Positions 1 to 11,478 of a stretch of 64,000 bases of DNA are shown piece after piece. The DNA comes from Lotus japonicus. Taxonomy: Eukaryota; Streptophyta; Magnoliopsida; Fabales; Fabaceae. The translations under genes were made by a program, and so were the position numbers. Every line of letters begins with the position of its first letter. The first letter of the stretch is position 1. The notes under the pieces were generated by a model that searched no databases, was not told where the DNA came from, and worked only from the letters and a program-made list of their open reading frames with translations. The stretch is from the NCBI RefSeq assembly GCF_012489685.1, contig NC_080044.1, forward strand, positions 27,756,369 through 27,820,368. Reading direction: 5' to 3'.

Positions 1-2469
1 AGGGGCAGGAGTCAAGGATAGGTCAGCAAAGGGAAATCGGGTTTCGTCAAAAATGACATGCCGCGATATTAAAATTTTTCTGTGTGACAAATCATAACAT
101 TTATAACCTCTGTGATTCATCGGATACCCTAGAAAAACACACGGAGTCGATCGTGGTTGAAATTTGTTTATTGTAGCGGAAGGAAATAGAGGAAAACATA
201 GACAACCAAAGACACGTAAGTGGGAGTAGGAAGGGTCGCGATGATACAACAGCTGAGTAGGAGAATCATTCTGAAGAGTCTTGCGTGGAAAAATGTTCAG
301 AAGATATGTTGCCATTTGAAGGGCATGATGCCAAAATGAAGGAGGAACTGACGAATGAGCGAGGAGGGTGCGGATCATGTTGTTAATGGTGCGAATTTTC
401 CGTTCTGCTTTGCCGTTTTGAGAAGAAGTGTGAGGGCAAGAGAAGCGAAAAATAAGGCCATTAGCATCACAATACCGATGAAAGGATTCATTGTCATATT
501 CACGTCCATTATCACATTGAAGACATTTAATATTTGCTGAAAATTGTGTTTGAATAAGTGTAGCAAGAGTAGTAAACATTTCATAAACCTGAGATTTCTT
601 GCTAATCGGAAACGTCCATAAAAAATCAGTGTGATCATCCAAAAACAAAACGTAATAACGATGACCAGCAGTACTTAAAACAGGAGACGTCCATAAATCA
701 CTATGCAAAATATCAAATGGTCTCAAAGTAATAGTTTCAGATGAACGAAAAGGCAACCGGACATGTTTGCCTAAAACACAAGAGTCACAAACAGAACTAG
801 AACGCGAAGGTTCACAAAAAATAAGTTTATTATTCCTAAGATGGTTTAAAGCTGAGGAAGCTGGATGACCAAGTCGATTGTGCCAGACACTAGAAGCAAG
901 ACCAGCAAAGGGAGAGGAACGAGTGACTGGGTAGAGGTCGCCGAGGCTGTTACATCTCAGGAGAGGCATTCCCGTCTTGAAGTCAGACACCGAGAATCCA
1001 AATGGATCAAAAGAAACAGAAACATTATTGTCAGTAGTGAGTTGTCGCACAGAAATTAAGTTTTTAATAATTCGCGGAGTGTGCAAGACATGATTGAGTG
1101 CTAAAGGTTTGTGAGGGGTAGGAATAGAAGTGTATCCTGAACCCTGAATTGGAATGCCCTGACCACTACCAACTATCAGTTTCTGATTTAAATGACTTAA
1201 ATTAGAATAAGACGTGAGAGTACCTTGAGATGCCGCAGTATGGGACGAGGCGCCGGTGTCCATGTACCACGTGGTGTCTGTAGGAGTCAAGGACATGGTG
1301 TGCATGACAGCAGCGATATCAGTGGGTGCTGGAGAAGCAGTAGCGGTGTAGGCCTGAGGACGCGGACCTAAAACGCCGGGTTGCGGCGGAGCACCCATGG
1401 GACGCGACCACTGAGATGTGGGGTAAGGACAAGGAGGCATGCCCCAAGGGGAAGGAGCCCAACCAGGGGGAGGAGCCCAGCCCCAGGGATTCCAGGATGC
1501 CTGCGGTGGTGGAAGCCAGGGTGGAGGAGATGCAGCAGAGGAACCAGAGGAGCCAGATGATCCAGGATAACGGGAGCCACCTTTCTTCTTAGGTTTACTA
1601 GAACCACCCTGATAATTGCGAGTGTGCCCTGACCCATAACGATGGTTGGAGTGGCCCTGATCGCTGCGGTAGGTGGGGCGCTGCGGAGAGGAGTCAACGG
1701 AGGCCTGTGGACGGGAAGCAGAGGTGTGCAAAGCAGTCTGAGAGGCCGGACCGGACATCCTGGCGAGACCAGATTCCTCTAGAATCAACATGGAGCGGAC
1801 CTTGAGGAAAGAAGGCAAAGGCTCGCTCTGACGGATCAGGGTGGCAACACCACGAAAAGGCTCAGTGAGACCAGAGACCAACTGAAGAACAAGACGATGG
1901 TCACTGACTGGGGCACCAACATTGCGCAACTGATCAGAGATATGTTTCAGACGCTGACAATAGGCCGAAACATTAGGAAAATCTTCCATGCGTGTGGAGA
2001 TGAAATCCTGGTCGAGAGCGACAGCACGAGAGTTCTGATTGTCCTCAAACATAGAAGCGATACGGTTCCAAGTAGCCATAGCAGTAGAACCTTTTTCCAT
2101 AACAGTGGAGAGAAGATCAAAGGAGATGGTGGAATAAATCCACTGCTTGACAGTAGAGTCAAGAGTAGCCCACCGAGCATAGGAAGCATCGGTGCGCACA
2201 GGAGGCTCCAAACCAGCTTGTGGAATGATGTGGTGGAGCACCTGAGTGGCGTGAGCATGAGTTTCAAACAATTCAGCCCACAGAGCATAGTGGTCCTTGT
2301 CGAGCTCGAGTTTGAAAGGAATGTTGTTTTTGATGTTAGTAACAGCAAGGGCCGGATGAAACTCGGGCTTGACAGTGGGGGACGAAGGGGCCGTAGGTGT
2401 GGCAGTGGGCGTAGGAACCGTAGTGGTGTCGCCGGTTGGAGAGCCAGTTGTCGAGTCGGAGGTAGCCAT
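1..2469 (-). CDS. Ty1/copia retrotransposon Gag-Pol, N-terminal 823 codons (runs off the window)
   Basis: The frame starts at the ATG complementary to 2467-2469 (MATSDS...). Every stretch I checked is in one frame as far as base 1, so the polyprotein is open and cut only by the window edge. The order is Gag (about 1-300), aspartic protease with DTGA at D404, the GAG-pre-integrase motif WHNRLGH near residue 530 followed by a CX2C pair, and the integrase core with D591, D653 and E689 (D,D-35-E spacing). Integrase before reverse transcriptase is the Ty1/copia order; the RT and RNase H parts would lie to the left. I see no CCHC zinc knuckle in Gag. Its place is taken by a Pro/Trp-rich linker near residues 310-370. 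Function is inferred from motifs. The element could be intact if the unseen part is open. Confidence 0.9.
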   Translation of the reverse strand, partial: MATSDSTTGSPTGDTTTVPTPTATPTAPSSPTVKPEFHPALAVTNIKNNIPFKLELDKDHYALWAELFETHAHATQVLHHIIPQAGLEPPVRTDASYARWATLDSTVKQWIYSTISFDLLSTVMEKGSTAMATWNRIASMFEDNQNSRAVALDQDFISTRMEDFPNVSAYCQRLKHISDQLRNVGAPVSDHRLVLQLVSGLTEPFRGVATLIRQSEPLPSFLKVRSMLILEESGLARMSGPASQTALHTSASRPQASVDSSPQRPTYRSDQGHSNHRYGSGHTRNYQGGSSKPKKKGGSRYPGSSGSSGSSAASPPPWLPPPQASWNPWGWAPPPGWAPSPWGMPPCPYPTSQWSRPMGAPPQPGVLGPRPQAYTATASPAPTDIAAVMHTMSLTPTDTTWYMDTGASSHTAASQGTLTSYSNLSHLNQKLIVGSGQGIPIQGSGYTSIPTPHKPLALNHVLHTPRIIKNLISVRQLTTDNNVSVSFDPFGFSVSDFKTGMPLLRCNSLGDLYPVTRSSPFAGLASSVWHNRLGHPASSALNHLRNNKLIFCEPSRSSSVCDSCVLGKHVRLPFRSSETITLRPFDILHSDLWTSPVLSTAGHRYYVLFLDDHTDFLWTFPISKKSQVYEMFTTLATLIQTQFSANIKCLQCDNGREYDNESFHRYCDANGLIFRFSCPHTSSQNGKAERKIRTINNMIRTLLAHSSVPPSFWHHALQMATYLLNIFPRKTLQNDSPTQLLYHRDPSYSHLRVFGCLCFPLFPSATINKFQPRSTPCVFLGYPMNHRGYKCYDLSHRKILISRHVIFDETRFPFADLSLTPAP

Positions 2470-3031
2470 AGAAACTGCAAAACAGGAAAAAAAATAAGTT
2501 TTTTTTTTTTTTTTTTTTTGGTTTCTAGGTGGGCGGTTAGACCGGGTTGGCTGGAACCGGTCCGGTCCGGGCGAGTTGGATCCTGGCGAACCGGAAAGAA
2601 ATAAAATAATAATAAAAAAAAGGAACTTGGATCCTGGATCGGATCCGGCTGGGCACGCGGGTCTGCTGCCAACAACAAGGGCTGGAAGCGACGGGAGGGC
2701 GTGCGGTTGAAGGCGCTAGGGACAGCGGTGGCCGGCGGGAGGGACGGCGGTGGTGGCGGGACGTCCGACGAGCCTGGAGGCGCAGAGAGTCACGCAGGCA
2801 CAAGGTGAGAAGACCTGTGCAGCGTGGTGAGAGTTCTTCGATGGGAGAGGAAGAACCGGCGACAGCGAGGAAGGCCTGTGGCGGCGGCGACGCGAGAAGG
2901 AGAGGAGTGCGGCGGCGACGGCGGTGTGGCGGGTGCTAGGGGAGAGACAGCGGCAGTGGGTGGGTTTGGAGGGAGAATTTAGGAAATAAAATAAAAGGAT
3001 TAGGTCAGATTGGAAGAGGGGATCTGAACCT
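2470..3031 (-). other. Leader between copia LTR and Gag start
   Basis: About 560 bp lie between the primer site and the Gag ATG. The part at 2640-2950 is strikingly G/C-rich and purine-skewed compared with the surrounding AT-rich DNA, and a run of more than 20 T (plus strand) sits at 2500-2519. Open frames cross it, but none resembles a known protein. It may be untranslated leader, possibly with captured host DNA. Confidence 0.5.
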
Positions 3032-3045
3032 GCTCAATGATACCA
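3032..3045 (-). other. Primer binding site, tRNA-Met type (variant)
   Basis: Read on the minus strand this begins TGGTATCA, the start of the usual plant initiator-Met tRNA complement, and lies directly after the CA end of the LTR. The following bases (TTGAGC) differ from the canonical GAGC by a small insertion. Confidence 0.65.
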
Positions 3046-3183
3046 TGAAGGAAATCAATTCCGTGACTATTATTGATAATGAAATACCCTATATATACAA
3101 CTTACCTAGTTGACTAACAATAAATATTAAACCCTAATTACAGGCGTAATTACAAAGAGAATAAATAATATCCTATTCTATCA
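3046..3183 (-). repeat. 5' LTR of the copia element (short, about 138 bp)
   Basis: On the minus strand the segment starts TGATAGAATAGG and ends CTTCA directly before the primer site, so it has TG...CA ends. It contains a TATA-like stretch (plus strand 3089-3097). A short LTR fits the small copia lineages. The other LTR is outside the window, so the outer boundary is inferred from the TG and not from a pair. Confidence 0.6.
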
Positions 3184-4401
3184 AATACAATAATGTTTCA
3201 TTCACACGTAAAACTCACTCACACCTATAAAGAATATAGAGAAATGAGAAATATGATGGATGATGTGATAGAAAACAAAGAGAGATAAAACGGGAAAATG
3301 AATGAAAATTAAGTGATAGAGAAAGTGAGATGTGGATGACTTAAAACCTTCTAAATATAATTTTTGAATAAAGTTTAAAAATATATTTTATTTGGTAGTT
3401 TTAAACATATATAAAAATGTTTCGCTTAGAAAAAAATACGGATAACAAGTTATGCTTGTGTGAGGAATCTACACATTGATGTTGAAATTGATAAGAGAGA
3501 TACTTGGTTAAGGTGATTAGGTGATTACTATAATACCACAATACTTAATTTGAGTGTAATACATGAGATGATGTGTACCAACTAAATAAATTAAATCCAG
3601 AGTGTAATTAATTGAGCATTTTCTCTTATTATTATTTTTTGTCATAAAGGTTATTATAAATTTCATTATTTACTTAGTAGTCCTTAGTGAATGTATCAAT
3701 TGAGAATGACCCTCCTATTCCACCACTCCCACCACCAACACCACCTCCTCCTCCTTCTCCACCTACACCCAGCAACAAACATAGAATTTCACCAGCCCCA
3801 AACCCTACCAAACAAACACAGAATAAGAAAAATTTCATTACAACTTTAACCCTAAATCCTCAAATCGAGTGAAAGAAAGAAAGGGGTGAGACTGTGGTGC
3901 CTGAGTCGCGGTTCGTTCAAATGGTTCTTTGTGGTGTGGTTTTGTTGAGTTGTGAGCGATGGCAGGTGAAGGATCGTAGTCGAGATCTGATGGTTGTTGT
4001 TGTTGTTGCTGATTTTCTTCTTCTCTAGTGCAAATTGGGATTGTCACCACTACTGCCTTAAACTTCTACCTGATGTAAAGTGCTTCCGGTTAAAAAGCGC
4101 TTTCCATTTTTCTTCACCTTCTTTCCTTAACCTCTAGATCGAAAATTCCAGTCGAGTCCTTTCTCCTTCTGCGTTGTTGTCGTCACATCTTCAACGACCA
4201 CAAACAGGAGTTGTCTCTCACCTGGTTTGGGTTTCTGGATTTAGGGTTTTGGTTTTTGCAAGGGATATGTTGATGAAGATGGAGAATGAAGATGAACTTT
4301 TTTGGGTTTTTCCAGATCTGTGTTGTGGCTGGGTTTGGTGTTCATGTTTTCTGTTTTTATTTTTTCCAAATCTGGATTGAAGAAGATGAAGTGAGGTTTT
4401 A
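3184..4401. other. No gene recognised; low-complexity intergenic DNA
   Basis: AT-rich sequence with a CCA/CCT-rich stretch at 3708-3770 and a (GTT)n run near 3990-4010. Short open frames cross the simple repeats, but their proteins are low-complexity and unlike any family I know. The segment at 4260-4310 resembles 4905-4950, on the other side of the MITE, so the target may have been a small local duplication. Confidence 0.5.
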
Positions 4402-4410
4402 ACTTTTGAG

Positions 4411-4892
4411 TATGAAGCACGGACACCTCTGACATATCAAGTGTCCCGGTGTCGGACACCGACACCCGTACGACATGTGTCAGACACTTCTTCGCGGTGT
4501 CGGATTAAAAAAATATTTCTTTTACGGCTCAAACACTTGAGCCGACACCTCTTCTTGGCTGGATACCTCTAGGACAATTGTATTTATAAAAAAAACAATT
4601 TTTAAGAGTGAAGCATGGAAGAAATTGCTAATTTATCACTTGAAGAACCATAGTCTAAGACATTTTCAATGATGATGATCAATAAGGAAGTGAAAACCAG
4701 TGGATAGATTAACTCTTTTTGTAAACAAGTTATCATTTTTTACAAAGAAAACATCAAAGAAATTTCCTAAGCTTTATGACAAGAGGTTCATAAAAAATAT
4801 CATAAATATGCGGTGTCTCTCGGTCTTATTTTTTTAGAGTTTAGCCGTGTTGTGTTGTGTCTGAGTGTCCGTGTCCGAGTCCGTACTTCATA
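4411..4892. mobile_element. MITE with GTCCGTACTTCATA-type TIRs and 9-bp target duplication
   Basis: The left end reads TATGAAGCACGGACAC. The right end is its imperfect inverse (…GTCCGTACTTCATA), with further inverted CGGACAC/GTGTCCG blocks inside. Flanks are acttttgag (4402-4410) and acttttgac (4893-4901), 8 of 9 bases alike, as expected for a Mutator-like insertion. At 482 bp and with no coding sequence it is non-autonomous. A hAT origin (8-bp duplication) is the alternative. Confidence 0.7.
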
Positions 4893-5090
4893 ACTTTTGA
4901 CTTTGGTGAGGGAGATGTTGATGAAGAAGATGAAGAATCAGATAGACTACTTAACTGAATTATGAGAAAATGTTAGGACTATAATAGGGATATCATAGAA
5001 ATCACCCTTGGTTAATGTCTTAATTTTCCTCGGCTAGCTAGCTCTCTCTCTCACACACGTATCTCATTTGTTGGTTAATTGAATTCGCAG

Positions 5091-6820
5091 CATGAACATA
5101 CTGGGGTGGACTATCATGGTATCCTTTGGAGTTAACGCAGCCGTAAGGTTTGTTACTTTATTTAGCATGTGCCTTTAATTATCTGAAAATTCTTTTGTAC
5201 AAGTGTTTGGTTTAGCTTAACTTGAGTCCTAAAACTTCACATTCAGTGTGAGAGTTTCAAATGAATTAGGAGCATCTCACCCAAGAACGGCAAAGTTTTC
5301 ACTTGTGGTTGCTTTGATCACTGCGTTTGTGATGGCTTTGTTGCTCGCACTGGTTCTGATAATCTTCAGGGAGCAATATCCTTCCTTGTTTTCAAATGAT
5401 TCAGAAGTTCAAGAGGCAGTGAAGGAACTCACACCCATGTTGGCCATTTGCATTATCATCAACAATGTGCAGCCTGTTCTTTCAGGGGTTGCTGTTGGAG
5501 CAGGGTGGCAAAGTGTTGTTGCTTATGTCAATGTTGCTTGTTACTACCTCTTTGGCATTCCTCTCGGCCTTGTTTTCGGGTTCATCCTTGACTTCGGTGT
5601 AACGGTGAGGTCTTTTTTCATCTTCCTTCCGTTATTTATATTTGTAGTTATTAATTTTATCCACACTTAAGGATGTGTTCGGACTTGTACAAGGAGAAAA
5701 AACATCATACTACAAGAATAACGCTAATTCGTGTGGGTCAAAAGTTGATACTAATGAGATAAAAGTCAACTCTATACTATTAAGTGTCGGCTTAGTGTTA
5801 GTGTTGTGACTAATATTAACTTGTTTGACTCAAAATATTAGCGTCGGCCAACGCTGATCACTAGTATAAAAAGTCAATGCTAAATATTCAAAATTAGTTA
5901 GTGTCGGCCTTATGAATTTTAGCGTTGGTCAGACCGACATTAATGGTGATAGCAAAAAGAAAGCTAGGCTAGACACTACCTCAGTTATTTGTCTTTCTCA
6001 ATTTTCATTCACAACATTGACTAGCTAGCTAGTGAATCTCCAAGTTTGTAAGGGTCGTGGAATTTGTCCTTTAACATGATAAAATAACAATAGGGTACTC
6101 AATATTTTTTAAGGTAGCATTCATTGAAAGTTCCGGTAAAAAAAACTGATTAAATAATTTATTGCTAGCTATTTTGTTAATTAAGTTTATGTACTTATTT
6201 AACCATCCTTGTCATTATTGAAGACGAATTTTGAATTAAATGCAAGATCGACAAAAGCCAAACAAGAACAAGTTAAAAACACTCAAAAAGTCATGCATAC
6301 ATTAAAAATTAGAAAGTCGTAACCTGAAAAAATAAGTAGCTTTAAATCATGCTATCGAGCTCTAACCTTTTTGAGGTATTTGCTAGAGTCATGAAAAACA
6401 TATAATTAAATCAAGGAACCTAAAAAGTGTTTATTCTTGGGAGCTATACAGCTATCCATGATAAACAGCCAATGGAAACTGATGGAAATAAATTTTTTAT
6501 GATGAATGATTTTCAGGGGATATGGTCTGGAATGTTGTTAGGGACTATCCTACAAACTACTGTTCTATTCTTCATGGTCTATAGAACTGATTGGAATACA
6601 GAGGTAAACGTTTTTTGTCGTGCGTAGGTATTTTTTGTAAAGAAAAGCAACTAAGTTATGTTCTTAAGGATGTACATAACAAACCTAGTAAATATGTGCC
6701 TTATAGGCTAATTTTGTGTGCAAATGGCAGGCATCCCTTGCGGAAGATAGGATAAAGATGTGGGGTGGGCATGAAGAGTCAAAAGTGAACAAAATTGGGA
6801 AGAAGGATTGCTATACATGA
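5091..6820 (+). pseudogene. MATE/DTX-family transporter, C-terminal exons only
   Basis: Four exons can be joined with good GT-AG sites: 5091-5147, 5247-5604, 6517-6603 and 6731-6820 (TGA at 6818-6820). They give about 196 residues from the Met at 5092. The conserved stretch is RVSNELGASHPRTAKFS, followed by hydrophobic helices and the ending AEDRIKMWGGHEE. This matches the last helices of plant multidrug and toxic compound extrusion carriers, usually 480-500 residues with 12 helices and an H+ antiport mechanism. The first seven or so helices are absent: upstream I find only repeats and a MITE. The joined part has no stop or frameshift, so the loss looks recent. I call it a truncated pseudogene, although a short transcript cannot be excluded. 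Confidence 0.8.
5708..5960. mobile_element. CACTA-like (En/Spm) terminal fragment in a MATE intron
   Basis: The segment opens with ACTACAAGAATAACGC, like a CACTA terminal repeat. It holds several copies of a short motif around GTGTCGGCC/GCGTCGGCC in both orientations, as in the subterminal repeats of CACTA elements. No matching second end was found. Confidence 0.4.
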
Positions 6821-7310
6821 AATGTCTTCAAATTCTAGAAGCTAAAGTACCTATTTATTTTTTGTTGATGAAGAGACTACAGTCTTTAAATTCCGAAATA
6901 TTCAATGTTTCCTCAATTTATTCACTACTGTTTATCTTTCTAAATGGTTACATAAATATTAATTGAAAACAAAAGTGTCAGTCTCAATCCTAAAAAACAG
7001 AAATAAACTCTCACAGACAAAACATTAACTCTCACATACGAATATTAATTGCCACCCTCCCCTAAGGGGGTTAACCCCCTTTAAGGGGCTATCTACCTTT
7101 TTTGAAAAGATTTTTCTTCTTTTGATTGAGAAATAAGCCCCTTTCTATTAGGGAAAGGGGTGAATCTTTGGCTTTTTTTTTATCATTATTGTGGAGGGAC
7201 CTAGGGAAGGTTTGTGGAGGTGAATGCAGGTGATTTGATAGAAGTATTAGTAAAAGAGTGGGTGGTGGTGGTACAACTATGTTCTGGCGAGATAAGGGGG
7301 TGGGCGAACG
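6821..7310. other. No gene seen; 3' flank of the MATE remnant
   Basis: AT-rich sequence. A small G/C palindrome near 7055-7090 (CCCCTAAGGGG...CCCTTTAAGGGG) could form a hairpin. Nothing coding was recognised. Confidence 0.4.
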
Positions 7311-8030
7311 AAGGACTCTAGGGATTGAAGTATAAGGGTAATTTGATATCTCTTCCCATCATATTATTGGTGAGTTGGGGGAGTGGGTAAATAGAAGGTG
7401 GGGGTGGAGATTTAGGTGAAGCAGGGAAAATTGTGTGCGAAAACCAAATATTTGATTACTTGTACAAGATATTAGTTCTATCTTATTGGATAAAGGGGCA
7501 GTTGTTAAGTGTATTTGGTTGGCTTCGAAAAATGGTGATTTTTCAGTTAAATCTGCATATATGGTCTAGCAGATCAAGCAAAATTTCCAGGTGCACAACA
7601 TGCTTCACCAACTCTATGGAAGATCACAACAACCTTTAAATATCATAGTTTTTGATTCAAAAATAATCTTAAATCGAATTCAAACTAGACAAAACCATAG
7701 AAATATGAATCTGGTTCATAAAGGGGAAGGAAGGACTCTGTGATTGAAGGAAGAGTTTATTTGATATCTCTACCCATCAATTGTATTGGTGAGTTGGGGG
7801 AGTGGAGATTTAGGTGAAGCAGGGAAATTTTTGTGTAAGAAAAATAACTATTTGATTACTTACTGCAAGAAATTAGTTTTATCCAATTGAATCAAGGGGC
7901 GGATGATAAGTGGATTTGGGTGGCCTTGGAAGATGGTGATTTTTTAGTTAATTCTGCCTGTATGGTCCAGCAAATCAAGAATTTCTTGGTGGACAACATT
8001 CTATACAAAACTCTGAAAGATTTTGATGAA
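7311..8030 (+). pseudogene. Two tandem remnants of a LINE reverse-transcriptase zinc-binding region
   Basis: Two diverged copies of about 300 bp (7311-7626 and 7731-8030) share the order 'ttgatatctct...ggtgagttgggggag...gattacttact/tg...aaatggtgattttt'. In frame they encode IWLASKNGDFSVKSAYMV and WIWVALEDGDFLVNSACMV. That is the DxxxW...G.FxVxSAY signature found near the C-terminus of plant non-LTR retrotransposon polyproteins (zf-RVT region). Stops and gaps on both sides show decay. The two copies probably arose by local duplication. Confidence 0.55.
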
Positions 8031-9701
8031 TTTGGGTGAGAGGAGATTGGGAGGAGATTGAGGAAGCCAAATTAAAAGGCTCATTATAAACTAGGCTTTT
8101 AAATTTGGCTTTCAAGACCAAACTTTTACAAAAAACAGGACAGGACAAAATGGCATTCATCAAGCTAACAAGCAAAGCCTAGCTCAACTTATTTTCATGT
8201 GCTGAGGATGGATGCGCATCTTGAGAGAAAACATAAGCATACTAGACCCGACTAGGAGAAGCTCCACAAATCATACATACAAAGTACCACCTCCACATTG
8301 TCCGGTCATAAAAAACAAGATAGTAGTATTTTCATTTTCATTGGTTTAAAAACCAGCTCTAGTGTTCATGTAAATAAAAGAAGTCCTACCCAGGCAAGTA
8401 GCTCTAGAAAACACCAGCATTAACTGATACGAACTATGGGCATAATTAACGATTAGAAAAAGGAACTATACCAACCATGACAACCCTGCCTGTAGCCTGT
8501 GCAGCACACAATCATGCAGTAATTATCTTAAAGCTGTCATGTAGCAAATAAATATAATAACCATATTTGCTTCCAATCGCAGATTCAGACGCCCAACATT
8601 TTAAGAAGCAGTAGGTAGTGATAGCAGTTTAGTTCCAGAAACGCGACACCATCAAATGTACAAAATTTAACAAACAGTGACATAGTTATAGCAGTTTAGT
8701 TCAAGAAACTCGACACCATCAAAGATATTCCATGAGGTTGCAGCCATAATACAACACAAAATCATGGCAAAAGACAAATAGAATTGGAATGAAAATCATT
8801 GATAAACACCTAATTACGTGAACCTCTACTCTCAGTCTCCAACCCAACCCTCACCCCCGCCCCCAAAAAAAAAACTCCAAGTACCATGTCAACAAATTTA
8901 GTGAAGACTTGATAGGGGTGAAAGTGCATGGTTGAGAATAGAAATGACAATCTTACATTACAAGAGCACAAACAAAACATAATCTTTTAGGGCTTAGAAA
9001 GATGATATCTTTTTTTTTGAAATTTCAAAATTTATTGTTGGCAAGCATTAACCATCACAACAATCCCAAAAGTAAAAGAGAAGCATTGTAATTTATTAAT
9101 TAAATACTTGGAAACTTGTCAAATTTATCAATGAAAGGATGTTGACTCACAATATCCAACCAGTCCGATTCCTCATTCGAGTTAGGTGTTGGCTTGGTTG
9201 GGGCAAGAAGAGGCAGGGTAACAAATAACACTATACTTAACATTCATTCCCCTAGCAACACACGACTAGTTTCCACCTTCTCCATTTCAGGCATTCAGAC
9301 CCCTACTTCAAAATCAATATCAAAATCAAACAAGCAAAATTGTTCTTTAAGTACATCTTAACACATGAAAATGATCCATACTCTGAATAAACCCCAAGAA
9401 CAAGTTGTGACCCATAGGTGAAAATATCAAATTTGGACATTATCAAAGCCTACACAACCAATCACATTTCACAAAACAAGCAGCCTAATTCAAATCCATC
9501 AAAACTCCAAAATTCATCAAAGAACCCAAACAATGCAGCAACAAAATTTGTTCATAGATTAATGCTAATTAAAACCAACCATTCATGTCACTACTTCAAA
9601 ATATCAAAAACCATAAATAAACACCAGGTTTATAGAAATGGGAATTCAAACAGCTCAAAATCCTTAATCAAAAATGAACAAAAACAGATTCAACACAAAC
9701 C
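8031..9701. other. 3' flank of RPL27A; no other gene
   Basis: AT-rich noncoding sequence. A 40-bp motif (agcagtttagttc.agaaac.cgacaccatcaaa) occurs twice, at 8621-8658 and 8688-8725, as a direct repeat 67 bp apart. The left part shares low-complexity sequence with the LINE remnants. Nothing else is recognisable. Confidence 0.5.
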
Positions 9702-9999
9702 CTAAGCAGTAAGAAGAACAGCGCCACCAGCCTCTTTGATCTTCTTCTCAGCGATCTTGGAAATCAGCTTAGCCTTCACAACAAGTGGCTGATTCTCAGG
9801 GAGGACACCTTTGCCGAGAACCTTGAAGAAACCATACTGCGTGACATCGACGACAGGTGCGGTGCCCTTGGATTTCGCGGCCTTGTCCTTCGCCTCTTGC
9901 GGCAGGAGAGACCAGAGCTTCTCGACGTTGACGATCGGGCAATGGAACTGGTTCCGGAGCTTGTGGAAGTAGCGCATACCGACCTTGCCGAAGTAACCA

Positions 10000-10037
<38 letters not shown>

Positions 10038-10143
10038 GCCACCGGCGTTTCCCCTTCCTCCGGGATGCTTGCGGTGCTTTCCGATACGGCCGTGGCCGGC
10101 GCTCACGTGGCCACGCTTCTTACGGTTCTTCTTGAAGCGGGTT

Positions 10144-10148
<5 letters not shown>
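9702..10148 (-). CDS. RPL27A: 60S ribosomal protein L27a (uL15 family)
   Basis: The 148-residue, intron-free frame begins [20 protein letters not shown] and contains [18 protein letters not shown] and the HHHRI and [12 protein letters not shown] blocks, ending [11 protein letters not shown]. This matches plant cytosolic L27a over its full length, and the family is normally about 146 residues. It is a structural component of the large subunit near the base of the central protuberance and the exit region. The frame stays open 53 codons upstream, but the Met at 10148 gives the family N-terminus. The intact sequence and the classical promoter motifs upstream argue for a working gene and not a processed copy. 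Confidence 0.97.
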
Positions 10149-10178
<30 letters not shown>

Positions 10179-10277
10179 GGGAGTCTCTCTCTGCAGGGTT
10201 CGGCGGAGTAGGGTTTCTGTGGAAGGGAAATAGGGAAGGAGAAAGGTTAACTGGGTATTGGGCTTCAGAGTTGGGCT
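10149..10277 (-). promoter_or_regulatory. RPL27A 5' leader and proximal promoter motifs
   Basis: Directly before the ATG is an (AG)n run on the coding strand (10149-10172). On the plus strand gtagggttt at 10208-10216 is a telo-box (AAACCCTA). TTGGGCT at 10258-10264 and 10271-10277 are site II elements. The telo-box plus paired site II elements is the established arrangement of plant ribosomal-protein and cell-cycle promoters. Confidence 0.75.
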
Positions 10278-10448
10278 GTGTAGCCAAACCCAGTTCAGTT
10301 CATTCACAGTTTTTTTTTTTTCATTTTGCTCCCTTGGAAATGGTCATATCTAATCAAATTTAACATTCGACTGTTTGACCAAAAAAAAAAGAAAAACACA
10401 TTCAGCAATGATATAGTAATGATACAGTGTAAAGTGTAATCTTGAACA

Positions 10449-10592
10449 TTTTTTTATAGACAAATGTTAGTGGTTAGAAATGTTAGTAAATTAGTCTCTC
10501 CTCCGGGTTCGAACCCGAGGCCCTTCACCCTTCATCTCACCCAACCCTTATGTCTCTAGCTTCTACCGCTTGAGCTATCCTTCGGGGACACA
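10449..10592 (-). mobile_element. tRNA-derived SINE
   Basis: On the minus strand there is a pol III box A (GGATAGCTCAAGCGG, 10566-10580) and a perfect box B core (GGGTTCGAACCC, 10505-10516), separated by non-tRNA sequence. An unrelated tail leads to TTTTTTATAG. The spacing and the missing cloverleaf exclude a tRNA gene. Confidence 0.75.
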
Positions 10593-10770
10593 CCCTGCTT
10601 TTGTGGTGATTTCTAACTGTCACTACACTTTGTGGCAGTTCATAAAAGTGGGTGTCTGGCAGTGGTTTGCACTGTTTGGGTGTCCACGGATCTTTTTTGT
10701 TTTTGAAACACATTTATTTAAAGGGTCTTCAATTTACACCCTCATCGCTCAAATTTGCAACCTCCACATT
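10593..10770. other. Short spacer, no gene
   Basis: A short open frame crosses the region, but it resembles no family. The sequence leads into the tandem repeat. Confidence 0.4.
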
Positions 10771-11443
10771 AAAGTAGTAATTTACTATACTACCCTCAGA
10801 TAAGTTACATTCTGAGTTCGGATAACCTGAAATGTAAAAATTTAGATGTATTCCAAGATTTAAAACCCGGAATGTTGTGTTTGTGAAATGAATTTTTTAA
10901 CATTATGAGATTTAGAATCTAGAATTACAAAAATATGCCAAATTTAAGACTCGAAATTTTAAATTTGTGAAATGAGGTTTTTAACATTCCAAGATTTAGA
11001 ACGTAGAATGTAAAAATAGATATGTATTTCAAGATTTAAAATATTGAATGTCAAATTTATGAAATGAGTTTTTAACATTCCAAGATTTAAAACCCGAACA
11101 GGAAAGTAGTAATTTACTATACTACCCTCAGATAAGTTACATTATGAGTTCTGATAACCCGAAATGTAAAAATTTAGATGTATTCCAGGATTTAAAACCC
11201 GAAATGTTGTGTTTGTGAAATGAATTTTTTAACATTGTGAGATTTAGAATCTAGAATTACAAAAATATACATGTTTACCCAAATTTAAGACTCGGAATTT
11301 TAAATTTGTGAAATGAGGTTTTTAACATTTCAAGATTTAGAACGTAGAATGTAAAACTAGATATGTATTTCAAGATTTAAAATATGGAATGTCAAATTTA
11401 TGAAATGAGTTTTTAACATTCCAAGATTTAAAACCCGAACAGG
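10771..11443. repeat. Two tandem copies of a 330-340 bp AT-rich unit
   Basis: Unit 1 is 10771-11102 and unit 2 is 11103-11443. Both begin aaagtagtaatttactatac and end aaaacccgaacagg. Each unit is itself built from shorter repeats around 'aacattccaagatttaaaa'. A third partial piece occurs at 11748-11775. No coding potential. Confidence 0.85.
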
Positions 11444-11478
11444 AAAACATAATTGCAACGCTTTCAAAATGCAAAACT

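Noticed and set aside
1897..2678. 235- and 243-codon frames crossing the copia Gag and leader
   Set aside because: They are out of frame with the clear Gag-Pol reading and are produced by its composition and the T-run.
9897..10363. Frames on the opposite strand of RPL27A
   Set aside because: They are the antisense of a conserved ribosomal protein and its (AG)n leader.
10500..10592. tRNA gene suggested by box A and box B sequences
   Set aside because: No acceptor stem or anticodon arm can be formed and the boxes are too far apart. It is a SINE, and related copies exist in the window.
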